Positions 53,086 to 61,508 of a DNA stretch of 64,000 nucleotides are shown one piece after another. Position numbers and translations under genes: made by a program. The stretch covers positions 119,835 through 183,834 of the forward strand of contig NZ_JSYP01000015.1 of NCBI RefSeq assembly GCF_000813005.1, given 5' to 3'. The stretch is from Flavobacterium sp. KMS. Its GTDB lineage: Bacteria > Bacteroidota > Bacteroidia > Flavobacteriales > Flavobacteriaceae. Positions within the stretch are counted from its first letter, which is position 1. Every line of letters begins with the position of its first letter. The notes beneath the pieces are model-generated. The model did no database searches, was not told where the DNA came from, and was given only the letters and a program-made list of their open reading frames with translations.

Positions 53086-54435
53086 ATGAATTTAAACCAA
53101 ATACAGAACGTCTATTTTATAGGAATTGGAGGCATCGGAATGAGTGCTCTGGCTCGTTATTTCAAGAACATTGGAAAACAAGTTTCAGGTTACGACAAGA
53201 CACCTTCAATGCTTACAAGTGAACTTATCGAAAGTGGGATTAATATTCATTTTGAAGATAATATCAGTTTAATTCCAAGTGATTATTTTGTAGAAAATAC
53301 ACTAGTAATTATAACGCCAGCAGTTCCAACTAAACATTCGGAGTGGAATTACTTTTTAGAAAGAAATTATCAGGTTAAGAAAAGAGCTGAAGTTTTAGGA
53401 ATCATTACTCAGGGTACTTTTAGTTTTGCTGTAGCAGGAACACATGGTAAAACAACAACATCTAGTATTTTAGGACATATTCTTTACGAAAGTGGAGCTG
53501 ATGTTACTGCTTTTGTAGGTGGAATTGTTGAGAATTATAATTCGAACTTAATAGGAAACGGAAAAACGGTTACTGTTGTCGAAGCTGATGAATTTGATCG
53601 TTCGTTCTTGCATTTACACCCAAATATTGCTTGTATCACATCTATGGATGCGGATCATTTGGATATTTACGGAACAAGTGAAGCTATTGAAGAGTCTTTT
53701 GTAGAATTTGCTTCAAAAGTTGAAGATAAAAACAATCTTTTTATAACCAAAGAATTGCCTCTGGAGGGAGTTCAATGTGCTATAAATGAAGATGCTCCGT
53801 TTAAAGCGTTTAATGTAAGAATTGCTAAAGGGAGCTATATTTTTGATGTACAAACACCATCAGAAACAATTAAAGATTTACATTTTGGTTTGCCAGGAAA
53901 GCATAATTTAATGAATGCGTTAATGGCTATTGCAATGGCAAAAACATACGGAACATCAACCAATGCAATTGCAAAAGCTTTGGCTTCATTTAAAGGAATA
54001 AGAAGACGTTTTTCTTATCAGATAAAAACAAATAATCTGGTTTATATAGATGATTACGCACATCATCCGACAGAGATAAATGCAGTTAATCAAGCGGTTA
54101 GAGAATTGTATCCGGGACAAAAAGTACTGGCTATATTTCAGCCACATTTATTTAGCAGAACAAGAGATTTTGTCGATGGTTTTGCTAAAAGTTTATCAGC
54201 ATTTGATGAAGTGATTTTATTAGATATTTATCCAGCAAGAGAATTGCCGATGGAAGGAATTACATCGCAATGGTTAATGGATAAAATGAGTAATTCTAAC
54301 AGGAAAATAGTTGCTAAAAATGATTTATTAGCATCAATTAAGGCTAGCGATGCAACCATAATTGTGACTATTGGAGCGGGTGATTTAGGAGAATTAGTAC
54401 CGTCAATTAAAAACATTTTAAATGAAACTAATTAA
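53086..54435 (+). CDS. murC: UDP-MurNAc-L-alanine ligase MurC
   Basis: 449 residues. IGIGGIGMSALARYF, P-loop GTHGKTTTSSILG, EADEFDRSFLHLHP, DDYAHHPTEI and FQPHLFSRT. First ligase of the peptide stem. Overlaps ftsQ by 14 bp. Confidence 0.95.
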   Translation: MNLNQIQNVYFIGIGGIGMSALARYFKNIGKQVSGYDKTPSMLTSELIESGINIHFEDNISLIPSDYFVENTLVIITPAVPTKHSEWNYFLERNYQVKKRAEVLGIITQGTFSFAVAGTHGKTTTSSILGHILYESGADVTAFVGGIVENYNSNLIGNGKTVTVVEADEFDRSFLHLHPNIACITSMDADHLDIYGTSEAIEESFVEFASKVEDKNNLFITKELPLEGVQCAINEDAPFKAFNVRIAKGSYIFDVQTPSETIKDLHFGLPGKHNLMNALMAIAMAKTYGTSTNAIAKALASFKGIRRRFSYQIKTNNLVYIDDYAHHPTEINAVNQAVRELYPGQKVLAIFQPHLFSRTRDFVDGFAKSLSAFDEVILLDIYPARELPMEGITSQWLMDKMSNSNRKIVAKNDLLASIKASDATIIVTIGAGDLGELVPSIKNILNETN

Positions 54436-55144
54436 TTGGATAAATCTTCGTTTGGTACTCATGTTCGGAGTCGTTATTGTTTTATTTTCGTTTACTTCTC
54501 ATAGAAATGGAGAGCGAAAATTAAAGAAATCGACCGTTGTTTTTGTAGGAGAAAACGCTATTTTTGTTAAGCCGGAAGCGGTTAATAAATTGTTAATAGA
54601 AAATGAAAAAGATGCTTCTAGCATTAAAAAAGAAGGGTTAGATTTGAATAAGATAGAGAAAGCCCTTAATACGCAAGAGATGATTGAAAAATCAGATGTA
54701 TTTGTGAGTATTGATGGTATTCTAAAAGCAGTAGTAAAACAGAAGACGCCGATAGCCCGCATTATGAACGGGAATGAGTCGTTTTATATTGATTACGAGG
54801 GTAGTAAAATGCCTTTGTCGGATAATTTTACAGCTAGAGTTCCTCTTGTTTCGGGGAGCTTAAATGAGAAAAATAACGAAGAATTAGCTACATTATTCCG
54901 CATGATTTTTGACGATGCATTTTTGAAAAAAAATATCATTGCGATTCAAATTATGCCTAATGGTAGCTTAAAAATGCTTAACAGAAATTTTAATTACGAG
55001 ATAGATTTTGGCAGAACAATAAATGTTGAGCGAAAATTTAATAATTATAAAGCCTTTTTTCAAAAGGCAGTTTTGGATAGCTCGTTATACAAATACAAAA
55101 GGATAGATCTTAGGTTTACGGAACAAGTAGTTTGCACAAAATAA
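54422..55144 (+). CDS. ftsQ: Cell division protein FtsQ
   Basis: 240 residues. One membrane segment near the N-terminus (LVLMFGVVIVLFSF), then a POTRA-like domain and beta domain (KVEVSI-type: SDVFVSIDGILKAVVKQKTP, IARIMNGNESFYIDYEGSKM). Length and place between murC and ftsA identify it; sequence is diverged, as usual for FtsQ. Confidence 0.88.
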   Translation: MKLINWINLRLVLMFGVVIVLFSFTSHRNGERKLKKSTVVFVGENAIFVKPEAVNKLLIENEKDASSIKKEGLDLNKIEKALNTQEMIEKSDVFVSIDGILKAVVKQKTPIARIMNGNESFYIDYEGSKMPLSDNFTARVPLVSGSLNEKNNEELATLFRMIFDDAFLKKNIIAIQIMPNGSLKMLNRNFNYEIDFGRTINVERKFNNYKAFFQKAVLDSSLYKYKRIDLRFTEQVVCTK

Positions 55145-55150
55145 TAGATA

Positions 55151-56533
55151 ATGGGAAAAGATAATATTGCAGTAGGTCTAGATATTGGTACAACCAAAAT
55201 TGTTGCCATGATAGGTAAGAAGAATGAATATGGTAAGCTTGAGATCCTGGGAATAGGGAAATCAAAAAGCTTAGGTGTTGCGAGAGGTGTTGTAAACAAT
55301 ATTACTCAAACAATACAATCTATTCAGCAAGCGATACATGAAGCGGAGAATAATTCGGGTTACAAGATTAAAGATGTAGTTGTAGGTATAGCAGGACAGC
55401 ATATTCGCAGTATTCAGCATACAGACTACATTAGCAGAACCAATCCTGAAGAGGTTATTGGCGAGAATGACATCCAGCTTTTAATAGACCAGGTTAATAA
55501 ACTTGCGATGTTACCAGGTGAAGAAATAATTCACGTTTTACCACAGGAATTTAAAATTGATGGACAATCGGAGATTAAAGAACCGATTGGAATGTACGGA
55601 GGAAGATTAGAATCTAGCTTTCACGTTGTAGTTGGACAAGCTTCATCTATAAGAAACGTTGGAAGATGTATCCAGAGTTCAGGAATTGAATTATCGGGCT
55701 TAACATTAGAGCCATTGGCTTCTGCAGATGCAGTATTGAGTCAGGAAGAAAAAGAAGCAGGAGTAGCACTTATCGATATCGGTGGCGGTACAACAGATTT
55801 AGCGATTTTTAAAGACGGAATCATTCGTCATACGGCTGTAATTCCTTTTGGAGGAAATGTAATTACAGATGATATAAAAGAAGGTTGTTCGATTATTGAG
55901 AAACAAGCCGAATTATTGAAAATTAAATTTGGATCTGCATGGCCAGGTGAAAACAAAGACAATGAAATTGTTTCGATTCCGGGATTAAGAGGAAGAGAGC
56001 CAAAAGAAATTTCTTTGAAGAATTTATCAAAAATAATTCACGCTCGTGTAGTCGAAATCGTAGATCAGGTTTTTACAGAAGTAAAAGCTTATGGACATGA
56101 AGATCCTCGTAAAAAATTAATTGCAGGAATTGTTCTTACAGGTGGTGGAGCTCAACTAAAACACATTAAGCAATTAGTAGAGTACATTACAGGAATGGAT
56201 ACCAGAATTGGTTATCCAAATGAGCATTTGGCAGGAAATTCTAACGAAGAAATCTCAAGTCCGTTATACGCTACAGCTGTTGGTTTAGTAATGAACAGCA
56301 TTGAAAATAGAACTCAAAGTGCCGTAAGATTGGACGTTATAGAACAACCAAAGGCACCAGTACATAGAGCTCCGGTACAACAGCAACACTATGAGGTTGA
56401 TGAATCTTATGTAGAAACTGTTGAAGAAGTGAAGAAAGTAGTTAAGGAAGAATCGACTGAAACAAAAATAAGAAGATCCTTTTTTGACCGCTATGTCGAT
56501 AAAATCAAAGATTTTTTAGACAACGCTGAATAA
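55151..56533 (+). CDS. ftsA: Cell division protein FtsA
   Basis: 460 residues. Actin-like ATPase: VGLDIGTTKIVAMIG, IDIGGGTTDLAIFK, IVLTGGGAQLKHI. A C-terminal amphipathic helix (SFFDRYVDKIKDFLDNAE) anchors it to the membrane. Tethers FtsZ. Confidence 0.96.
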   Translation: MGKDNIAVGLDIGTTKIVAMIGKKNEYGKLEILGIGKSKSLGVARGVVNNITQTIQSIQQAIHEAENNSGYKIKDVVVGIAGQHIRSIQHTDYISRTNPEEVIGENDIQLLIDQVNKLAMLPGEEIIHVLPQEFKIDGQSEIKEPIGMYGGRLESSFHVVVGQASSIRNVGRCIQSSGIELSGLTLEPLASADAVLSQEEKEAGVALIDIGGGTTDLAIFKDGIIRHTAVIPFGGNVITDDIKEGCSIIEKQAELLKIKFGSAWPGENKDNEIVSIPGLRGREPKEISLKNLSKIIHARVVEIVDQVFTEVKAYGHEDPRKKLIAGIVLTGGGAQLKHIKQLVEYITGMDTRIGYPNEHLAGNSNEEISSPLYATAVGLVMNSIENRTQSAVRLDVIEQPKAPVHRAPVQQQHYEVDESYVETVEEVKKVVKEESTETKIRRSFFDRYVDKIKDFLDNAE

Positions 56534-56584
56534 GCGATTTGAAATAATACAAGAATTAATATTTAATATCAAAAAACCAAAAAT

Positions 56585-58543
56585 ATGATGGGCAACTCAG
56601 AATTTGGAAGCATTTCATTTGATTTACCAAAGAATCAATCAAATGTAATAAAAGTTATCGGTGTAGGAGGTGGAGGTAGTAATGCCATAAACCATATGTT
56701 TAAACAAGGAATTAAAGGAGTAGATTTTATCGTTTGTAATACAGATTCACAAGCGCTACAAAATAGTTCCGTGCCTAATAAAATTCAGTTAGGGGTTAAC
56801 TTGACAGAAGGTTTAGGAGCAGGTGCCAATCCAGATGTAGGACAGCAGTCGGCTATCGAAAGTATTGCAGACATCGAGAAGATGTTGGATCGAAATACCA
56901 AGATGGTATTTATTACTGCAGGAATGGGTGGAGGTACCGGTACAGGTGCTGCGCCAGTAATTGCACAATTATCAAAGGAAAGAGAGATTCTTACAGTTGG
57001 AATCGTTACTATTCCGTTTCTTTTTGAAGGTAAAGTACGTCAGGAGCAAGCGCTTTTGGGTATCGAAAAGTTACGTAAACAAGTCGATTCATTAATTGTA
57101 ATTAATAATAATAAGTTAAGAGAAGTTTACGGAAATCTTGGTTTTAAAGCAGGATTTTCTAAAGCTGATGAAGTTTTGGCAACAGCCTCTAGAGGTATTG
57201 CTGAAGTTATTACGCATCACTATACTCAGAATATCGATTTACGTGACGCTAAAACAGTATTGTCTAATAGTGGAACTGCTATAATGGGATCATCTACTGC
57301 ATCTGGAGAAAACAGAGCAAAAGATGCTATTATTTCGGCATTAGATTCTCCATTGTTAAATGACAATAAAATTACGGGAGCTAAAAACGTATTGTTGCTT
57401 ATCGTTTCAGGTTCTAACGAGATTACACTTGATGAAATTGGAGAGATCAATGATCATATCCAGGTAGAAGCAGGTTTTAACGCTAATATCATTATGGGGG
57501 TTGGTGAAGACGAAACTCTTGGTGATGCTATTGCGGTTACAATTATTGCGACTGGTTTTGATGTTGAACAACAAAATGAAATTGTAAATACAGAGCCTAA
57601 AAAAATTATCCATACGCTAGAAGATGAGCAAAGAAGTGTTCATAATTTAACGAATAAAACAGTTACTTCTTTTGATTTGAATGCTGAAACCCCTTCAACA
57701 CCAAAACCAGAAGAAAAAATAGTTTTTGAATTGATTGATGATACTCCTGCACCTACAGCAGTTGCACCGATTGTTCAAACTCCAGTGATTAACGAAGATG
57801 AATTAGTTGTAATGTCTGAATTTATTAAAAATTTAGATGTGACTTTTGAAATCGTTTCTCCAATTACAGATATTGATTTTACTATTTCAGCTCCTGAAGT
57901 TGCCCCTGTAAGAGCTGTTCAACATAGAATCGTAGAAAAAGAAGAGCAAACTACTTTTTCTTTTGACTTGCCTCTTTTTAGAACCGAGCCAGAAGTTAAA
58001 GCTCCGCCAGTAGTAGAAGATACAAGAGTTTTATTTGAATTATCAAATGAAACACGTGATATTAAAGTAAATCAGCCAGTTCAGTTTGTTCCAGTTACAG
58101 AACTTTCAGATAAAGGTATTATCAAATATTCTTTGGAAGAGTATATGGAGCTTGAAAATGATTTTACTTCATCTAAACCTGTTGAAAAGGTAATTGAAGA
58201 AGTTATTCCAGAAGAGCTTAATATTACAGTTCACCAAAGAGCGGTTGCTCCTGAAACTAATTTTTCTGCAGAGGTATCTCCGATGGAATTAACTATCGAA
58301 GAAACATTACGTTTGAGAGCTGACGAAAGAAGAAAGAAATTAAAAGAGTTTAATTATAAGTTCCATAATAACGTTTCTAGAGTTGAAGAACTAGAGAAAG
58401 AGCCAGCCTATAAAAGATTAGGTATTGATCTTTCTAACAGTTCACAGAACAACACAAATTCTAGAATCTCTGTAGGAACAGATAGTAATAATGATTTACA
58501 GTTGCGTTCTAACAATTCATTTTTGCACGACAACGTAGATTAA
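56585..58543 (+). CDS. ftsZ: Cell division protein FtsZ with long C-terminal extension
   Basis: 652 residues, far longer than the about 380 of E. coli FtsZ. GTPase domain 1-320 (IGVGGGGSNAINHM, GGGTGTGAAPVIAQ); then a linker of about 270 residues rich in Pro, Glu and Val; and near the end EKEPAYKRLGIDLSN, the FtsA-binding-type peptide of Bacteroidota. Such long linkers are usual in flavobacteria. Two ATGs stand in tandem at the start. Last gene of the cluster. Confidence 0.96.
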   Translation: MMGNSEFGSISFDLPKNQSNVIKVIGVGGGGSNAINHMFKQGIKGVDFIVCNTDSQALQNSSVPNKIQLGVNLTEGLGAGANPDVGQQSAIESIADIEKMLDRNTKMVFITAGMGGGTGTGAAPVIAQLSKEREILTVGIVTIPFLFEGKVRQEQALLGIEKLRKQVDSLIVINNNKLREVYGNLGFKAGFSKADEVLATASRGIAEVITHHYTQNIDLRDAKTVLSNSGTAIMGSSTASGENRAKDAIISALDSPLLNDNKITGAKNVLLLIVSGSNEITLDEIGEINDHIQVEAGFNANIIMGVGEDETLGDAIAVTIIATGFDVEQQNEIVNTEPKKIIHTLEDEQRSVHNLTNKTVTSFDLNAETPSTPKPEEKIVFELIDDTPAPTAVAPIVQTPVINEDELVVMSEFIKNLDVTFEIVSPITDIDFTISAPEVAPVRAVQHRIVEKEEQTTFSFDLPLFRTEPEVKAPPVVEDTRVLFELSNETRDIKVNQPVQFVPVTELSDKGIIKYSLEEYMELENDFTSSKPVEKVIEEVIPEELNITVHQRAVAPETNFSAEVSPMELTIEETLRLRADERRKKLKEFNYKFHNNVSRVEELEKEPAYKRLGIDLSNSSQNNTNSRISVGTDSNNDLQLRSNNSFLHDNVD

Positions 58544-58565
58544 TACGATAAAATCAAAATGAGGT

Positions 58566-58604
58566 AACCCGAAAATTGAATTTAATTTTCGGGTTATTTT
58601 TTTT
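58566..58604 (+). terminator. Terminator of the dcw cluster
   Basis: AACCCGAAAATT pairs with AATTTTCGGGTT, followed by a T run. Confidence 0.92.
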
Positions 58605-58767
58605 ATCTTCGCACAGAATTAGAAATTTGACTTCTTTCATAGACTTTTAAAGTGAATTTTATTATCAGTTCGAGTCCTTCGGCTTTGTTCAGGATAAATA
58701 AGGAGAGAGCAAATTTTAAATAAATATATAAATCTATAAGCCTGGCTTATAAAAAAATAAAACTGAG

Positions 58768-59217
58768 ATGAGTTTACAAACATTAATCATGGACGAAATT
58801 AAAACCGCCATGAGAGCAAAAGATACTGTTGCATTAGAAGCTTTAAGAGCAATTAAATCAGAAATGTTATTGGCTGCTACAGCTACAGGATCTAAAGAAG
58901 AATTAACGGAAGATGATGAAATTAAATTACTTCAGAGACTAGTTAAAACTCGTAAAGAGAGCGCTAGAATTTTTACAGAGCAAAATCGTCCAGATTTAGC
59001 TGAGCCAGAATTAGCTCAGATTGCTGTAATCGAGAAATTCTTGCCTGCACAATTAAGCGAAGAAGAAGTAGAGGCAGTTATTGCAAAAATCATTGCAGAA
59101 ACTGGAGCTTCTGGAATTGCTTCAATGGGTAAAGTAATGGGATTAGCATCTGCTCAATTGGGTGGAACTGCTGAAGGAAAAACCATTTCGACTATTGTGA
59201 AGAAATTATTAGTATAA
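58768..59217 (+). CDS. GatB/YqeY domain protein
   Basis: 149 residues: LQTLIMDEIKTAMRAKDTVALEALRAIKS, TEDDEIKLLQRLVKTRKES, and IGKVMGLAS-like SMGKVMGLASAQLGGTAEGK. This is the YqeY family, a stand-alone version of the tRNA-binding tail of GatB. Proposed to act on tRNA amidation or turnover; the function is not settled. The 224-bp gap before it holds a short 'gagtccttcggctttgttcag' type intergenic repeat at about 58659-58693. Confidence 0.9.
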   Translation: MSLQTLIMDEIKTAMRAKDTVALEALRAIKSEMLLAATATGSKEELTEDDEIKLLQRLVKTRKESARIFTEQNRPDLAEPELAQIAVIEKFLPAQLSEEEVEAVIAKIIAETGASGIASMGKVMGLASAQLGGTAEGKTISTIVKKLLV

Positions 59218-59231
59218 AAAATCCAAAAAAT

Positions 59232-59271
59232 AAATTCCAAATTCCAAGCTTAAAATTGGAATTTGGAATTT
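59232..59271. repeat. Perfect 16-bp inverted repeat (possible terminator)
   Basis: AAATTCCAAATTCCAA pairs perfectly with TTGGAATTTGGAATTT, loop of 8 bases. It lies just after the yqeY-like gene and just before tRNA-Arg. Confidence 0.8.
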
Positions 59272-59295
59272 AAAAAATTGAATTTTAAATATTTT

Positions 59296-59369
59296 GACCG
59301 CGTAGTTCAACTGGATAGAATATCAGATTTCGACTCTGAGGGTTGTAGGTTCGAACCCTACCGTGGTCA
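59296..59369 (+). tRNA. tRNA-Arg (TCG)
   Basis: Acceptor GACCGCG/CGTGGTC, anticodon stem TCAGA/TCTGA with loop TTTCGAC (anticodon TCG), T arm GTAGG-TTCGAAC-CCTAC, discriminator A. Reads CGA codons. Confidence 0.95.
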
Positions 59370-59380
59370 CAAGAAAATTA

Positions 59381-59417
59381 AAAAGCCTGTAAAATCAATA
59401 TTTTACAGGCTTTTTTT
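59381..59417 (+). terminator. Terminator after tRNA-Arg
   Basis: AAAAGCCTGTAAAAT pairs with ATTTTACAGGCTTTT followed by more T. Confidence 0.92.
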
Positions 59418-59503
59418 ATGTTCGACAAAATCATCGATAGTTTAAACTGATTGATAACCTCTTTATGTTTATTAAGTTTACCGGTTTGAATCCTTTATAG
59501 TTT

Positions 59504-60214
59504 TTAACTTAGATTTTTAAGATTCAGATTTAAAAGCATTAATTTATTCTGAGTGGTTACTAACTCTTGCATCGATTTTTTTAAATCACTTGGCATATTA
59601 TCAATTTCATTTTGCTTGGTATAAAAGTCATTTTCATCTTTGTAATGTGTAATACTCACTAAAAGGTTTTTATCTTGAAAAACGGGTAGTCTTGGAAAAT
59701 CATTTTCAGTCATTTCGCTTACCCAAAGTGTTATATCTTCTATTTCTAAATTTTTAAGAAAAGGAATATATGTAGTGTCAAATAGGTCAATAACCTTTTC
59801 AAGTGTGCTGTTACAAATATAAAAATCTACAACGGTAATTGTTTTATCGGTTTTTAGCAATCCACTATTAATTTCTTTCTTTAATGGTCGTAATAAACAA
59901 ACATTGTCAGAATTTATCATCATCTGGTTTGCACCTTTACCATATTCTTTCCAAGTTGCACTATCAATATAAAAATCATTCAAAAATTTTAATCTAGTTT
60001 TCATGTCTGTAAAACCACGAAACCAAACAAATCTATCATTTACGCTATTAATTTTGAATTCTCCCAAAGTGTAGCCACCCATTTCATTCATTTGGTCAAC
60101 AAATTTGGAATGAAAATAATCACTGAACTTATCGACTAAATTTGGTTTTAATAAATAATTACGGATTTCTAATACTTTTATGTTTACTGAATCTTGTTGG
60201 GCTAAATTACTCAT
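59504..60214 (-). CDS. NIPSNAP family protein
   Basis: 236 residues from the ATG at 60214; a TTG 12 codons upstream is less likely. KVLEIRNYLLKPNLVDKFSDYF and GYTLGEFKINSVNDRFVWFRGF fit the N-terminal NIPSNAP/dimeric alpha-beta barrel, and a second such domain may follow (ITVVDFYICNSTLEKVIDLF, VSEMTENDFPRLPVFQDKN). Function unknown in bacteria. Divergent from an HxlR-type regulator that probably controls it. Confidence 0.8.
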   Translation of the reverse strand: MSNLAQQDSVNIKVLEIRNYLLKPNLVDKFSDYFHSKFVDQMNEMGGYTLGEFKINSVNDRFVWFRGFTDMKTRLKFLNDFYIDSATWKEYGKGANQMMINSDNVCLLRPLKKEINSGLLKTDKTITVVDFYICNSTLEKVIDLFDTTYIPFLKNLEIEDITLWVSEMTENDFPRLPVFQDKNLLVSITHYKDENDFYTKQNEIDNMPSDLKKSMQELVTTQNKLMLLNLNLKNLS

Positions 60215-60420
60215 ATTGTTTTTTTTGCGTTCAATAATATCGATTTGCAAGCAATTATGGTGAATAACATAAATATTGCTAATTGTTTTATATTCATTTT
60301 CCTTTAAAGACTATAGTAAATAAAGTAATTTAATATCTTTATTGCAAGTACATACATTTTAGTGATTAAGATACTAATAATATACTATTGTTGATTACCA
60401 GTAGTTTAAAAAATTAATTA

Positions 60421-60747
60421 ATGGAAAAAAGTTTAAAAAAAGCATATTGTCCAGTTGATTATGCTTTTCAAAGAATAGGCGGGAAATACAAAGGAAGAAT
60501 TTTATGGTATTTAAAAGATGGTTTGATGAGATATGGTGAATTAAAAAGAATAGTTGAAGGTATAACCCCCAAAATGCTCACTCAAACACTCAAAGAATTA
60601 GAAGCCGATGAACTAATTTCAAGAAAGGTTTATGCTGAAGTTCCACCTCGTGTTGAATATACTCTTACTGAAAATGGAATAGAATTAATCCCTTTTATCA
60701 ATCAAATGAGGATCTGGGGCAAAAAACAAATGAGCTTGGGTAAATAA
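60421..60747 (+). CDS. HxlR-family transcriptional regulator
   Basis: 108 residues. Cys10 in AYCPVDYAFQRIGGKYKGRI is the conserved N-terminal cysteine of many HxlR proteins; the winged HTH continues through LKRIVEGITPKMLTQTLKEL and VPPRVEYTLTENG. These proteins often sense reactive electrophiles. Divergent from the NIPSNAP gene. Confidence 0.92.
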   Translation: MEKSLKKAYCPVDYAFQRIGGKYKGRILWYLKDGLMRYGELKRIVEGITPKMLTQTLKELEADELISRKVYAEVPPRVEYTLTENGIELIPFINQMRIWGKKQMSLGK

Positions 60748-60868
60748 TTGAAATGATTTACCGATTGAGGTAAATTATGTATTCAGTTTTATCAGGGGTA
60801 AATTTTCTTTCCTAAACTCTGGAAATCTCTAAGTAAAAGGCTCGAATTTTGTACCGAGGCATTCCCTA

Positions 60869-60917
60869 AAAAAGGTAAAATACATTATGTATTTTACCTT
60901 TTTTTTTTTTTTTTTTT
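60869..60917 (+). terminator. Hairpin terminator with a 19-T run
   Basis: AAAAGGTAAAATACA pairs with TGTATTTTACCTTTT; the T run covers 60899-60917. Confidence 0.85.
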
Positions 60918-61508
60918 GAATATATGAATTATCACATGTTCTCTTTATGAGTCTTAATTGGTAATCATTGGAACTCAAAGCTTATCATTTTTACCTCTTT
61001 TATTCAATTCCAGGATCTACTTTGTGCTATCTATTTGATTAGATTGTTATTGAAGTACAATATTTGAGCATTTTTTGGTTTTTAAAGATTATACTTGTTT
61101 ATATTTTTAAAATAACACTATATTTCTTATAAATATCTTTATTTGTCAGTTTAAAAACTTTTGAAAGTAAAAACAGATCTTAATTACTGCAATATTTGAA
61201 TAATATAATAGCGCTAACCCTCATGGTTGGCTAACTCGCCAACTTATAATTGCAATAATTTTACAATCAGGACATTATGTTTTTGGGGTTGTTTTTTTGT
61301 ACAATTCCTACTTGCTTAAAGTGTTTTTTGAGAATTTTAAAATTAATGTTTAGTGAGTTATGTGCGATTGTTTTTAAAGAGTTGTATTGGTCTTTAAAAT
61401 TAAAAAAAGAGTGATAAATAAATGAATTTAAAAAATTAAAAAGATGAAATAGAAAATTAGCAAAAATGAATAAAAACTTAAAAAAAAACGAACAGAAATA
61501 AAATAAAA
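60918..61508. other. Long AT-rich leader region before the surface protein
   Basis: About 590 bp without a supported gene. A hairpin GTTGGC/GCCAAC (61226-61243) lies in the middle. Near the end an ATG at 61466 opens an 11-codon frame whose start (MNKNL) resembles the real start at 61509, probably a local duplication. Confidence 0.55.

Noticed and set aside
59263..59445. 60-codon frame over tRNA-Arg
   Set aside because: It contains the whole tRNA gene and its terminator, so it is chance.
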